From Deltaproteobacteria bacterium (GTDB lineage: Bacteria; Myxococcota_A; UBA796; GCA-2862545): DNA of 64,000 nucleotides. The stretch lies in the NCBI GenBank assembly GCA_006226595.1, contig SBGP01000077.1:62001-126000 (forward strand), given 5' to 3'. This document shows, piece after piece, positions 35,067-43,569 of this stretch. The position numbers and the translations under genes were made by a program. The notes beneath the pieces were generated by a model. It saw only the letters and a list, made by a program, of their open reading frames with translations. It made no database searches and had not been told where the DNA came from. The number at the start of each line of letters is the position of its first letter. The first letter of the stretch is position 1.

Positions 35067-37037
35067 TCACTCGCCGCCTTCCCCTTCCGGCTGCACGGTC
35101 TTGGTGCCCTTGATGGTGATCGCCTCGGCCTTGCGGGCGGGGTTTCCATCCTGACAGGGCACGCCGCTCGACGGCACCGGGTCGGTGATGATGAACTGCA
35201 CCCGGCGGTTGTTCGCGCGGCCCTCGTCCGTGCTGTTCGTGTCGATGGGACAGGCCTCTCCGTAGCCCACGGCGCTCAGCCGCTCGGCCTCGACGCCGGC
35301 GTCGACCATGAACTGCATGACCGCATCCACGCGTCGCTGGGACAACGTCTGGTTGTAGCGGTTCGAGCCCTTGCTGTCGGTGTGTCCCTGGACCTGCACC
35401 GCCCGGATCTCCGGATGCGTGAGCAGGTTGTTGCTGACCTCGGTGAGCAGCGCCTTGGACGACTCCTGGATGACGGCCTGATCGAACTCGAAGTGCACCT
35501 GGTCGAGGATGACGACTTCTTCCGTCGTGATCTCGACCACCGCGGGCTTGAGCGTCACCTCGATGATCACCAGTGAGCGCGTATTCGGCTCGATGGCGAC
35601 CTCGCGGCGCTCGGTTCCGAAGGTCTCGGCGCTGACGAGCAGGGTCCACTCACCGGGACTCAGGACGAAGATCTCCTCGCCATCTTCACCCAGCTCCTCG
35701 GGGCTGCGCTTCTCCGGGCCGCGGAACACGACGACCGAGTCGACGATGGCGCCGGTATCGGAGCGGGTGATCACCTTGACAGCGCCGGGCATCCACTGGA
35801 GGTCGACGGTGGTCTCGAGGTCACCCTCGACAAGGGTGATCTCCTGGGGCTCGCTGGGCGCATACCCGGTCTTCGGATGCGTGCGAACCTCGATCTTCTG
35901 CACGGGTCCAGGCGGCAGGTCCCGCCGGTCGAACACGCCCTCGGCGTTGGTGGTCCCGACCACCTCCCCGTCGACGAGGACCTCCGCGCCCGGTAGCGGT
36001 GCGCCGCTCGGGTCCTTCACGACGACGCGGTGGTTGCCGAGACCATCGGGGCAGCCATCCTCGTCGAGGTAGGCGTTCACCGTCTCGGGCTCGAGGGGGC
36101 ACGCATCGTCCCGATCGGCGAGGCCGTCGAGGTCGGTGTCGCGCTGACCATCCTTGCCCCAGGTGAAGCCCGCACCGGCGAAGATCCGGAACGCTGCCGC
36201 CGAGGCGCCGCGCGTGAATGCGCTCGACGCGCCGCCCGTCCACCGGAAGCCCGAGGAGTGCTTGCCGCGGACCGAGGCGATGACCTCACCGGGGCTCTCC
36301 GTGAGCTTGTAGTCGTTCTTCGAGAGGTTCGGACGCAGGTTGGCCTCGAGTCGCAAGCCGAGGGCATCGTTAGGCAAGAAGGACAACGCCGCGCCCGACA
36401 GCAACGACGCGCCACCGTGCAGGTTCTCGAAGGCCATCGAGGGGTTGGCCTCGAAGCCGGCGTTGAGCGAGACCTGCACCGGCCCGTACCCATATGCGAC
36501 CGCGCCGAGCACACCGCCGCCGAAGCCGCCGTTGCCGAGGAACTTCGCCTCGGCGCCGGTCGGAACATCGGCGAAGGGCACCACCGACAGCCCCACGTTG
36601 CCCTCTCCCGCGGTGTCGTCCTCGGCGGCGAGCACCGTCACCGGGACGTACAGACGCAGGTCACCAAGCCCGGCTCCCTGGGCCCCATCCGCACCCGCGG
36701 AGGTGAAGAACACAGGCAGGGACAAGGCGACCGCCACGCGCTTGTGGGGCGCGTACTGACCGGCGAGGTTGAGCGCGAACACGTTGTCGAGCAGCGACTC
36801 GGTCGTGTAGCTCACCCCGTCCTCGCTACGGGTCGCGAGGACCAGGGGCCGGTCGGCATACTCGAACAGGCCGTTCGCAGACCACGAGCCCTGGACCTGG
36901 GCCTCGGGACGGAACACCGTGAGCGGGTCCGCGAGGTCGAGGTCGCCTGGGGCTTGCGCGAAGCCATGAGCGTTGAAGCCGTCCTGTGCGGATGCGGCGA
37001 GCGGCGCGAGCAGCGCTACGAGAGACAGGGCGCGCAT
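35067..37037 (-). CDS. OmpA-family outer-membrane protein
   Basis: A 656-residue exported protein (signal MRALSLVALLAPLAASA). Residues ~25-285 look like a beta-barrel, followed by a thrombospondin-3-like acidic loop (DTDLDGLADRDDACP), a carboxypeptidase-regulatory-like/Ig domain (~325-400), a second beta domain, and a C-terminal OmpA peptidoglycan-binding domain with GHTDSKGSNRYNQTLSQRR. It should link the outer membrane to the cell wall. The ATG overlaps the TGA of the preceding 1,794-codon gene (TGATG), with AAGGAG within that gene's end, so the two are translationally coupled. Confidence 0.85.
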   Translation of the reverse strand: MRALSLVALLAPLAASAQDGFNAHGFAQAPGDLDLADPLTVFRPEAQVQGSWSANGLFEYADRPLVLATRSEDGVSYTTESLLDNVFALNLAGQYAPHKRVAVALSLPVFFTSAGADGAQGAGLGDLRLYVPVTVLAAEDDTAGEGNVGLSVVPFADVPTGAEAKFLGNGGFGGGVLGAVAYGYGPVQVSLNAGFEANPSMAFENLHGGASLLSGAALSFLPNDALGLRLEANLRPNLSKNDYKLTESPGEVIASVRGKHSSGFRWTGGASSAFTRGASAAAFRIFAGAGFTWGKDGQRDTDLDGLADRDDACPLEPETVNAYLDEDGCPDGLGNHRVVVKDPSGAPLPGAEVLVDGEVVGTTNAEGVFDRRDLPPGPVQKIEVRTHPKTGYAPSEPQEITLVEGDLETTVDLQWMPGAVKVITRSDTGAIVDSVVVFRGPEKRSPEELGEDGEEIFVLSPGEWTLLVSAETFGTERREVAIEPNTRSLVIIEVTLKPAVVEITTEEVVILDQVHFEFDQAVIQESSKALLTEVSNNLLTHPEIRAVQVQGHTDSKGSNRYNQTLSQRRVDAVMQFMVDAGVEAERLSAVGYGEACPIDTNSTDEGRANNRRVQFIITDPVPSSGVPCQDGNPARKAEAITIKGTKTVQPEGEGGE

Positions 37038-40000
37038 CAGTTGTGCTCCTTGCGGCGAAGGCCGACCACGGCGATCAGGGTCAGGGCAAGCCAGGTCGCG
37101 CCGCCATTGGCGCTGTTGCAGTCACAGCCACCCTGGACCCACTGCTCCGGCGGCTCTTCCTCGGGGAAGTCGTCGCCACCGTTCAGCGGGTCGCTGCCTC
37201 GGTCGACCTCTTCGCCGTCGGGCACGCCGCCACCGTCGGTGTCCTCGTTGTTCGGGTCGGTCTCGGTCTCGTCCACGAGACCGTCGTGGTCGACGTCTTC
37301 CTCGCCATCGGTCAGGCCGTCGTCGTCACTGTCATCGTCGAGCGGGTCCGTCGTCGTGGTCGGGTCTTCGTCGGGCGTGCACTCGCCAGCCGCGGTGCCC
37401 GTGCCCTGGGGCTCGGTGAGACCGGACTCCGTGCCGTCCTGCACGCCGTCGTCATCGCTGTCCTCGTCGTTCGGATCCGTCTCGCCAGCGTCGACCGCAC
37501 CGTCCGCATCGGCATCTTCGTTGCCATCCGTGATGCAGTCGTCGTCGCTGTCGTCGTCGAGCGGGTCCGTCGTCGTGGTCGGGTCGTTGTCCGGCTCGCA
37601 CACGGTGGTGTCCGTGTCGTTGCCCTGAGGCCCGGTGACCCCGGACTCGGTGCCGTCCTGCACGCCGTCGCCATCGCTATCGACGTCGAGCGGATCCGTG
37701 CCGTTGGTCACCTCGTTGCCGTCCGTGATGCAGTCGTTGTCCGTGTCATCGTCGTACGGGTCGGTGCCGAGCTTGGTCTCCTCGCCGTCCGGAATGCCGT
37801 CGCCATCGGTGTCGATGCACAGCAGGTCGTCGGTGATGTCGAGCGGATCGCACTCGCCGAGGTTCGGTTCGTACGAACCGTTGAAGTTCCCGTCCTCCAC
37901 GCCGTCCGGGGTGGTGCCGGTGTCGGTATCCGCCACCAGCGGATCGGTCTGCGTGGTGGGGTCCGCGTCGGGCACGAACACCCCCGTGTTCGTGTCGTCG
38001 CCCTGCGGCGTGTCGATGCCGGACTCGGTGCCGTCCTGGATGTTGTCGTCGTCGCTGTCGATGTCGAGCGGGCTCGTCTCGCCGGTGTCCTGCGTACCGT
38101 TGTGGTTCGCGTCCTCGGTGCCGTCGAGCAGTCCGTCTTCGTCGCTGTCGTCGTCGTTCGGGTCGGTCTCGCCCGTGTCCACGCCGCCGTCGATGTCCAC
38201 GTCCTCGACGCCGTCGAGCAGGCCATCGTCGTCGCTGTCGTCGTCGAGCGGGTCCGTGGTCTCGTTCGGGTCGGTGTCCGCGATGAACACACCGACGCTC
38301 TGGTCGGTGTCACCCGCATTCTCGGGTGCCGTCAGACCGCTCTCGGTGCCGTCATAGACGCCATCCGCGTCGGTGTCGGGATCGTTCGGGTCGAGCTCGA
38401 CGCCCGAGTCGACGGCGCCGTTCGCGTCACTGTCCTCGCTTCCGTCGAGCAGACCGTCGTCGTCGCTGTCCGCATCGAGCGGATCGGTGGTCGTCGTGTC
38501 GTCCGCGTCCGGGACGAAGACCGACAGGTCGGTGGCGCCCGCGAGCTGCGGATCGGTGAGGCCTCCCTCCGTGCCGTCCTGAACGCCGTCCCCGTCCGTG
38601 TCCGGGTCGAGGTAGTCCAGGCCGTTGCCGAGGAAGTACTCCCAGTAGTCGACGTAGCCATCGTTGTCGGTGTCGAGACAGGCGCTGATCACCGTGGTGC
38701 CGTCGGAGGCGAGAGAGCCATCGACGATGCCGTCGCAGTTGCCGTCGGTGCCGTCACAGACCTCACCTGCGGCCACGCCCTCCTGGGCGTCGCACTCGGT
38801 GCCGTTGCCATCGGGCAGGCACACCCAGAAGCCCGTCGCCTGGCACTCGCCCGTGCCGACGGTGCACTCGCTGCCCACCTCCTCGAAGCCGTTGAGCGGG
38901 TCGCCATCGCAGTCGTGATCGAGGTCGTCGCAGAGCTCCGTGCCCGGCGTGCCAGCGACCGCATCGCACTCGGTGCCGGAGCCGTTGGCGAGGCACACGG
39001 TGAGCCCCGTGGCCGCGCACTCGCCGAGGCCGACGGTGCACACCTCGTCGATGACGAAGCCGTTCATCGGGTCGCCATCGCAGTCGTGGTCGAGATCGTC
39101 GCACAGCTCGTCAGAGGGCGTGCCGGCCTGGGCCGAGCACTCGAGGGTCATCACCCGGTTGCCGACGATGCACTCCCACACCCCGGTGTCCTCGCACTCG
39201 CCGACGCCCTCGGAGCAGGTCTCGCCCACGAGGGTGTCTTCGTCGACGGTGCCGTCACAGTCGTTGTCGAGGCCGTCGCAGGGCCAGCCGGTGACGAGCT
39301 GCCCCTGGTCCGTCGTCTGCTGCGCCAGGCCGTCGGGGCAGTCCGGGTTGACGTTCACGTCCACGGGCTCGGCCACGACCGGCAGCAGGTTCGAGGTCCA
39401 GGTCTCCATCACCGTGCGGATCACGGTGGCGTCGACGCCGTTGCCCTGCTCGGTCACGCAGACCCGGGCGGTGTACACGTTGTTGTCGCGGGTATTGCCG
39501 TCCCAGGGTGCGGTGCCGCGAGGCTCGGCATCCGTGATGTCCATCTGGCCATACTCGATGGCCACCCAGCGCACGCTGGCCTGGGTGAGTCCGATGATGC
39601 CGAGTCGGGTCGCGTCACACGGAACGCCGGCGCCCGTGCTGCATTGCTGCCAGCCGTTGGCGGAGAGCGTCGTGGCATTCCCCAGCGCGGGGGCGTTGCC
39701 CGTGTGCACCCACACCGCCACGGAGTCCGGAGACGAACCGGTGCGGTACTCGGTGGTACCGCTGTTTGCGGCGGAGAGGCTGGTCGGGTCGGCCTGGGCG
39801 GCGTCCGGAATCCACATGTAGGACACGCCGTCGAAGGAGGGCAGGCGCGCCCAGCCCGCGTCGAGGGTCGGGGTGCCGCTGTTGTCGAAGGCGTGGCTGT
39901 CGTGCTCGTAGTCGTAGCAGACGTAGGTGCTCGAGCCGATCGTGGTGCCCGGGCTCACCGACGAGCTGGTCTCGATGCGCGAGATGCCCGACACGTTGTA

Positions 40001-42421
40001 GAAGCCGCCGACGAAGTTCACGTCGTGGGTCTGGGGGTCGCCCGAGGCCAGCTGGCCCTGGATCGTGCCCTGGCCGGTCGTGAGGTCCGTGTAGCGGAAC
40101 ACCGACCGCGGCAGCGCGCCGGGGATGAAGCGGAACACCGAGTGCACCGCGACGACCTCGTTCGCCTCGAGCGTGAACCCGCTGTCCGCGATCTGCACGC
40201 ACAGCTCGCCAGCGATGGCGGCGTCCACGGTGTCCGGCGTCCACGTGTAGGTGTACTCGCTGGGGTCGAGCAGGGTCGCCGCACCGCTACCGGTACTCGC
40301 CGAGCGCGGCCCGCGGGCCACAGCCGGCTTGAACCGATCCGCCCCGTCGACCACGTTCTCGAAGCGCATGCCGATCGGGACCGGCGTACACATCTCGACG
40401 GGCCCGGTCACGTTCGGCAGCGTGCCCGCGTTCTGGATGCCGTAGCTGAACGTGCGCACGTCCCCGATGGTCGCACCGGTTCCGTTGGCTCCACTGGTCG
40501 AGCAGCTCGGCGGCTGGGAGTAGCTCGTGCCGTTGCCCGAGCCCGGGTACACGCCGCACGGAAGCACCTTGGACTCGGTCGAGACCTCGCCCGTCACCGT
40601 TCCAGAGGCATCCTCGGTCGAGGCGTCCTCGAGGTCGAGGTGGAAGCTGGTTGCCACGCCGAGTGCCGCGAGCGCGGTGTCCGTGGGGTCGGTGGCGCCG
40701 CCGTCGATGGTGGAGACGGCATCGTCGTGTACCACCCAGTCCATGGCCGCGGTCCAGCGCGCCTGCGTGCTCCAGTCCTGGTACGAGTAGGCCCGCGGCC
40801 GCATGTTGGTCAGGTCGAAGCGCACCTGCTCGACGTCCGCCAGCGGGAACGGAAGAGAGGTGTCGTCGCACACCCAGTACGGGTTGTCGAAGCCGTTGCC
40901 GGCCGTGACCGTGCACTCGGTCCACGTCGTGCCCGCGGCGGGCACGTCACGCGTGGTGACGTCCGAGGCCGTGCCGCTGCCCGTGTAGTCCGCAGCATCC
41001 GTGCTCACGAAGATGCGCACCTCGTCGGCAGCAGCGTTTCCAGTCGCCGCCCCGTACGCGGGCAGGCCGTTGCCGGTCGCGATGCCAATCGCGATCTCGG
41101 TGAGGTCCACCGCGCGCCCGTTGTCCGAGTCGCCAGGGACCTGGGCATAGAGCACGCCGTCGCCATGCAGGGAGGTGGCGTTGTGAAAGCGCAGCACGGT
41201 GGTCCCGGTCGCGCCGGGCAGGTAGGGACGCGACTCGTCCGTGCACGAGGCGGTGCTCGTGACGCCCGGACAGAACAGGTGGTCCGCGGAGACCGACAGC
41301 TGCTCGTCCGCGACCAGCGTGGTCGTGTCCGAGGAGCACCAGGTCGCGTCATCGGCGGACACGGCTCCGGTCTGGTCGGACTCGACACACACCTGCGAGG
41401 TCAGGCGCGCGCCGGCGGTGAGTGCCTGGCCCGGGAGTGCGGGGTTGTAGGGGCCGTCCCACCGAAGTCGCCAGTTGGCGTGGCCCGCGTAGGCCTGGAG
41501 GATCGTCTCGGAGGCGAACCACGGCCCGAACTCGCCGGTGAGGGTGTTCGTGGTCGCGTCGTAGACCAGATGCTGGTTCGAATTCGGCCCCGAAGCCGGA
41601 CCCGTGGTGGAGCCGGGCTCGAGGAACAGCGAGATGTCCGAGCTCTGGTACTGCCCGAGCAGGGTCAGCAGGCCCTCGTGGTCGCCCTCGGCAATCACCG
41701 GCGTGTGCGCGCTGGGATCGAAGCCGTCGCCGTTCTGCCAGGCGCTGCCGTCCCAATAGGGCAGGTACACGCGGAGGCGCGCGTTGGTGTGCGCGTTGGA
41801 GGAGTTGCCAGGATGGACACGAGAGCCGCCCACAAAGTGCCGGTCGACCTGCGACTGCGCGATGGGGTGGATGTCGATGCGCGGGTCGGACATGTCCCAG
41901 GAGTGGGTGTGCACGATGCCCGCACCGTCATCCACGCCGTCGATCGAGGCGATGACCCGCATCTCTACCGACGTGACCGGGAACGCCTGGTCCTGGACCA
42001 TGTTGAACAGCACCTCGCTGGAGGTGTTGTCCGGCACGTCGCCGACGAAGAACTCCGCGGTCTGCGCGGCGTCGTTGTAGGCAGGCGACGGGCTTCCGGC
42101 CACGCGGTTCACCGCGCGCACGAGCTGCCAGGTCTGGGTGGTCGAGTCCACCAGCCCCGGAACGCCATCGGGCAGCGCCGTGGCGAAGTTCGTCGTCGTC
42201 GCGGTGTCGATCTCGAAGCGCACGCGCACGTTCGTCAGGTCCGCACCCGAGGCGTTCGTGTAGTCGATGCTGCACGTTCGCTGGCCCAGGCTCGTGAGGG
42301 ACCAGGTCGTGGTGTCGCCGACGGTCTCGTAGGCGCAGCTGAAGCCCAGATCCAGCGACTGGGCCTGCGCCGGCGCAGTGAGGAGGAGGGCCGTCAGGCC
42401 CAGGATTACGCGTGAGGACAT
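37037..42421 (-). CDS. Giant surface repeat protein with MopE-like and TSP3-type repeats and MYXO-CTERM-like tail
   Basis: A 1,794-residue exported protein (signal peptide SRVILGLTALLLTAPAQA). The first ~1,050 residues are beta-rich, DUF11/adhesin-like. Then three Cys-containing MopE-type repeats follow (DGLDNDCDGTVDED, LDHDCDGDPMNG twice). The last ~600 residues are a ladder of Ca2+-binding thrombospondin-3-like Asp repeats with the recurring form DDDSDDDGLLDG. The C-terminus GGCDCNSANGG plus a hydrophobic stretch and RRKEHN resembles the MYXO-CTERM sorting tail, which would anchor it at the surface. GGAG precedes the ATG at 42421. It is coupled to the OmpA-family gene by TGATG. Confidence 0.8.
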   Translation of the reverse strand: MSSRVILGLTALLLTAPAQAQSLDLGFSCAYETVGDTTTWSLTSLGQRTCSIDYTNASGADLTNVRVRFEIDTATTTNFATALPDGVPGLVDSTTQTWQLVRAVNRVAGSPSPAYNDAAQTAEFFVGDVPDNTSSEVLFNMVQDQAFPVTSVEMRVIASIDGVDDGAGIVHTHSWDMSDPRIDIHPIAQSQVDRHFVGGSRVHPGNSSNAHTNARLRVYLPYWDGSAWQNGDGFDPSAHTPVIAEGDHEGLLTLLGQYQSSDISLFLEPGSTTGPASGPNSNQHLVYDATTNTLTGEFGPWFASETILQAYAGHANWRLRWDGPYNPALPGQALTAGARLTSQVCVESDQTGAVSADDATWCSSDTTTLVADEQLSVSADHLFCPGVTSTASCTDESRPYLPGATGTTVLRFHNATSLHGDGVLYAQVPGDSDNGRAVDLTEIAIGIATGNGLPAYGAATGNAAADEVRIFVSTDAADYTGSGTASDVTTRDVPAAGTTWTECTVTAGNGFDNPYWVCDDTSLPFPLADVEQVRFDLTNMRPRAYSYQDWSTQARWTAAMDWVVHDDAVSTIDGGATDPTDTALAALGVATSFHLDLEDASTEDASGTVTGEVSTESKVLPCGVYPGSGNGTSYSQPPSCSTSGANGTGATIGDVRTFSYGIQNAGTLPNVTGPVEMCTPVPIGMRFENVVDGADRFKPAVARGPRSASTGSGAATLLDPSEYTYTWTPDTVDAAIAGELCVQIADSGFTLEANEVVAVHSVFRFIPGALPRSVFRYTDLTTGQGTIQGQLASGDPQTHDVNFVGGFYNVSGISRIETSSSVSPGTTIGSSTYVCYDYEHDSHAFDNSGTPTLDAGWARLPSFDGVSYMWIPDAAQADPTSLSAANSGTTEYRTGSSPDSVAVWVHTGNAPALGNATTLSANGWQQCSTGAGVPCDATRLGIIGLTQASVRWVAIEYGQMDITDAEPRGTAPWDGNTRDNNVYTARVCVTEQGNGVDATVIRTVMETWTSNLLPVVAEPVDVNVNPDCPDGLAQQTTDQGQLVTGWPCDGLDNDCDGTVDEDTLVGETCSEGVGECEDTGVWECIVGNRVMTLECSAQAGTPSDELCDDLDHDCDGDPMNGFVIDEVCTVGLGECAATGLTVCLANGSGTECDAVAGTPGTELCDDLDHDCDGDPLNGFEEVGSECTVGTGECQATGFWVCLPDGNGTECDAQEGVAAGEVCDGTDGNCDGIVDGSLASDGTTVISACLDTDNDGYVDYWEYFLGNGLDYLDPDTDGDGVQDGTEGGLTDPQLAGATDLSVFVPDADDTTTTDPLDADSDDDGLLDGSEDSDANGAVDSGVELDPNDPDTDADGVYDGTESGLTAPENAGDTDQSVGVFIADTDPNETTDPLDDDSDDDGLLDGVEDVDIDGGVDTGETDPNDDDSDEDGLLDGTEDANHNGTQDTGETSPLDIDSDDDNIQDGTESGIDTPQGDDTNTGVFVPDADPTTQTDPLVADTDTGTTPDGVEDGNFNGSYEPNLGECDPLDITDDLLCIDTDGDGIPDGEETKLGTDPYDDDTDNDCITDGNEVTNGTDPLDVDSDGDGVQDGTESGVTGPQGNDTDTTVCEPDNDPTTTTDPLDDDSDDDCITDGNEDADADGAVDAGETDPNDEDSDDDGVQDGTESGLTEPQGTGTAAGECTPDEDPTTTTDPLDDDSDDDGLTDGEEDVDHDGLVDETETDPNNEDTDGGGVPDGEEVDRGSDPLNGGDDFPEEEPPEQWVQGGCDCNSANGGATWLALTLIAVVGLRRKEHN

Positions 42422-42913
42422 CGAGTGGCTCCAGAAGAGGGTGCCGAGAAGGGAGGCGCGTGCACGCACTGCGGGGGTTCGGAGCGAGCGTCCGAAGGCC
42501 AGCTCGCCAGCGGGGTCGAACCCCGAGGATCGGGCTCGACAGCGCCATCCGCCCTACCTGTCGAGCGCGGCGCGGTCACGAAGCCGCGCGGATTGTGAAC
42601 TAGGTCACAGCGAGGCATGCGCGCGACCCACATGGGGCCGTCGCCCGTGCACTGCCGCACGCCCTGCGCCGCGGGCGCTTGCTGGCAGCTATCCGTCGCG
42701 TCCCTGGGCACGAGACCTCCGCAGGTGCGAGGCTGCCGGAGCGCGCAATCCGTACGCCTGACATCTGCATGACATGCGCGTCACGTCCGCATCCTGGACG
42801 TCAGAGCCGCGGGCAGCAGTTCGGCAGAAGCGTCGCCCTCGGCTCGTCACCCTGCCCCACCGGGGGCGAGCACCGTCCTGCCGCGGCGTCATCTCGCCAC
42901 GCCCGCTCCAACG
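42422..42913. other. 492-bp intergenic region
   Basis: No supported gene. It contains the long leader of the giant surface protein gene, a TAGGGC -10 candidate (42551-42556, minus) and a perfect TGTGA-N6-TCACA palindrome at 42594. The remainder up to the stop of the gene at 42914 shows nothing recognisable. Confidence 0.5.
42594..42609. promoter_or_regulatory. CRP/FNR-family operator (TGTGA-N6-TCACA)
   Basis: TGTGAACTAGGTCACA is an exact match to the CRP half-site consensus TGTGA-N6-TCACA. Its centre lies about 57 bp upstream of the start point expected from the TAGGGC box at 42551-42556 (minus), a class I activator position for the giant surface protein/OmpA operon. Confidence 0.5.
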
Positions 42914-43420
42914 CTAGAAACGCCCGGACAACGCGATGGCCGCTCGTCGCTCTCGTGCAGCGGCATCGAGATGCAGGCCGACACCCGTGCCGATCAGGCC
43001 CGCGGAGACTACGGCGGTGCCGGTGGAGAGCGCGTGATCATCGCGAAGCCCCCAGCCCTCGAGGACGGACAGCAGCAGCGCCCCAACGAGACCCGCACTA
43101 CCCAGGGCGACACTGCTACTTCCGACGACACGCTCCGCGTTCCATGGCTTGCCGCCGGTTCGAGGCAACGGGCGTTGCGCCGGGAGCGACGTGGCGGGCG
43201 GGACCGGGGCGGGCGTATCGAGGAGCGCAGCCTGTCGCGCCAGGCGCAGCTCCGCGGTCTCGGCACATCGCTGCGCCGTCAGCGGACTCTCGTGGGCATC
43301 GACAGCGGCCTGCACGGCCTCCGCGGGGGCATCGACCACCACGAGGGCGTCGATGGGGTCGCACGGATGGCCCAGCGCGAGGGCGGGGACGAGGAGCACA
43401 GAGACGAGCAGTGAACGCAT
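42914..43420 (-). CDS. Exported hypothetical protein
   Basis: Unrecognised 168-residue protein with a signal peptide (MRSLLVSVLLVPALALG). A polar Ala/Glu-rich middle is followed by one or two hydrophobic segments (about 95-150: SSSVALGSAGLVGALLLS and TAVVSAGLIGTGVGLHL) near the C-terminus. GGAG lies before the ATG, and a sigma-54-like site lies at 43448-43463. It may share regulation with the kinase gene just upstream on the same strand. Confidence 0.55.
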   Translation of the reverse strand: MRSLLVSVLLVPALALGHPCDPIDALVVVDAPAEAVQAAVDAHESPLTAQRCAETAELRLARQAALLDTPAPVPPATSLPAQRPLPRTGGKPWNAERVVGSSSVALGSAGLVGALLLSVLEGWGLRDDHALSTGTAVVSAGLIGTGVGLHLDAAARERRAAIALSGRF

Positions 43421-43447
43421 GGCACACTCCGGATGACATCACGGAGG

Positions 43448-43463
43448 TGCATCCTCCATGCCA
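43448..43463 (-). promoter_or_regulatory. Weak sigma-54-like promoter
   Basis: On the minus strand TGGCATGGAGGATGCA keeps the GG and GC dinucleotides at the correct spacing but departs from consensus at the -24 and -12 flanks. The predicted start (~43437) would again give a short leader (~17 nt) for the gene at 43420. Confidence 0.3.
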
Positions 43464-43569
43464 CGCAGACGGCGTCGTGGACGCGCTGACCGTCGACATC
43501 CACACCACCCGCGCCGAGAGCGTACTGTCGCCATTCCACGACAGCGTCGACGACCGTGGACGACCTCGA

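Noticed and set aside
36986-42415. 1,809-codon open frame on the plus strand
   Set aside because: It mirrors the giant surface protein; the Asp/Thr-rich codons give long stop-free antisense frames. No SD, no domain, composition rich in Arg/Val/His shadows.
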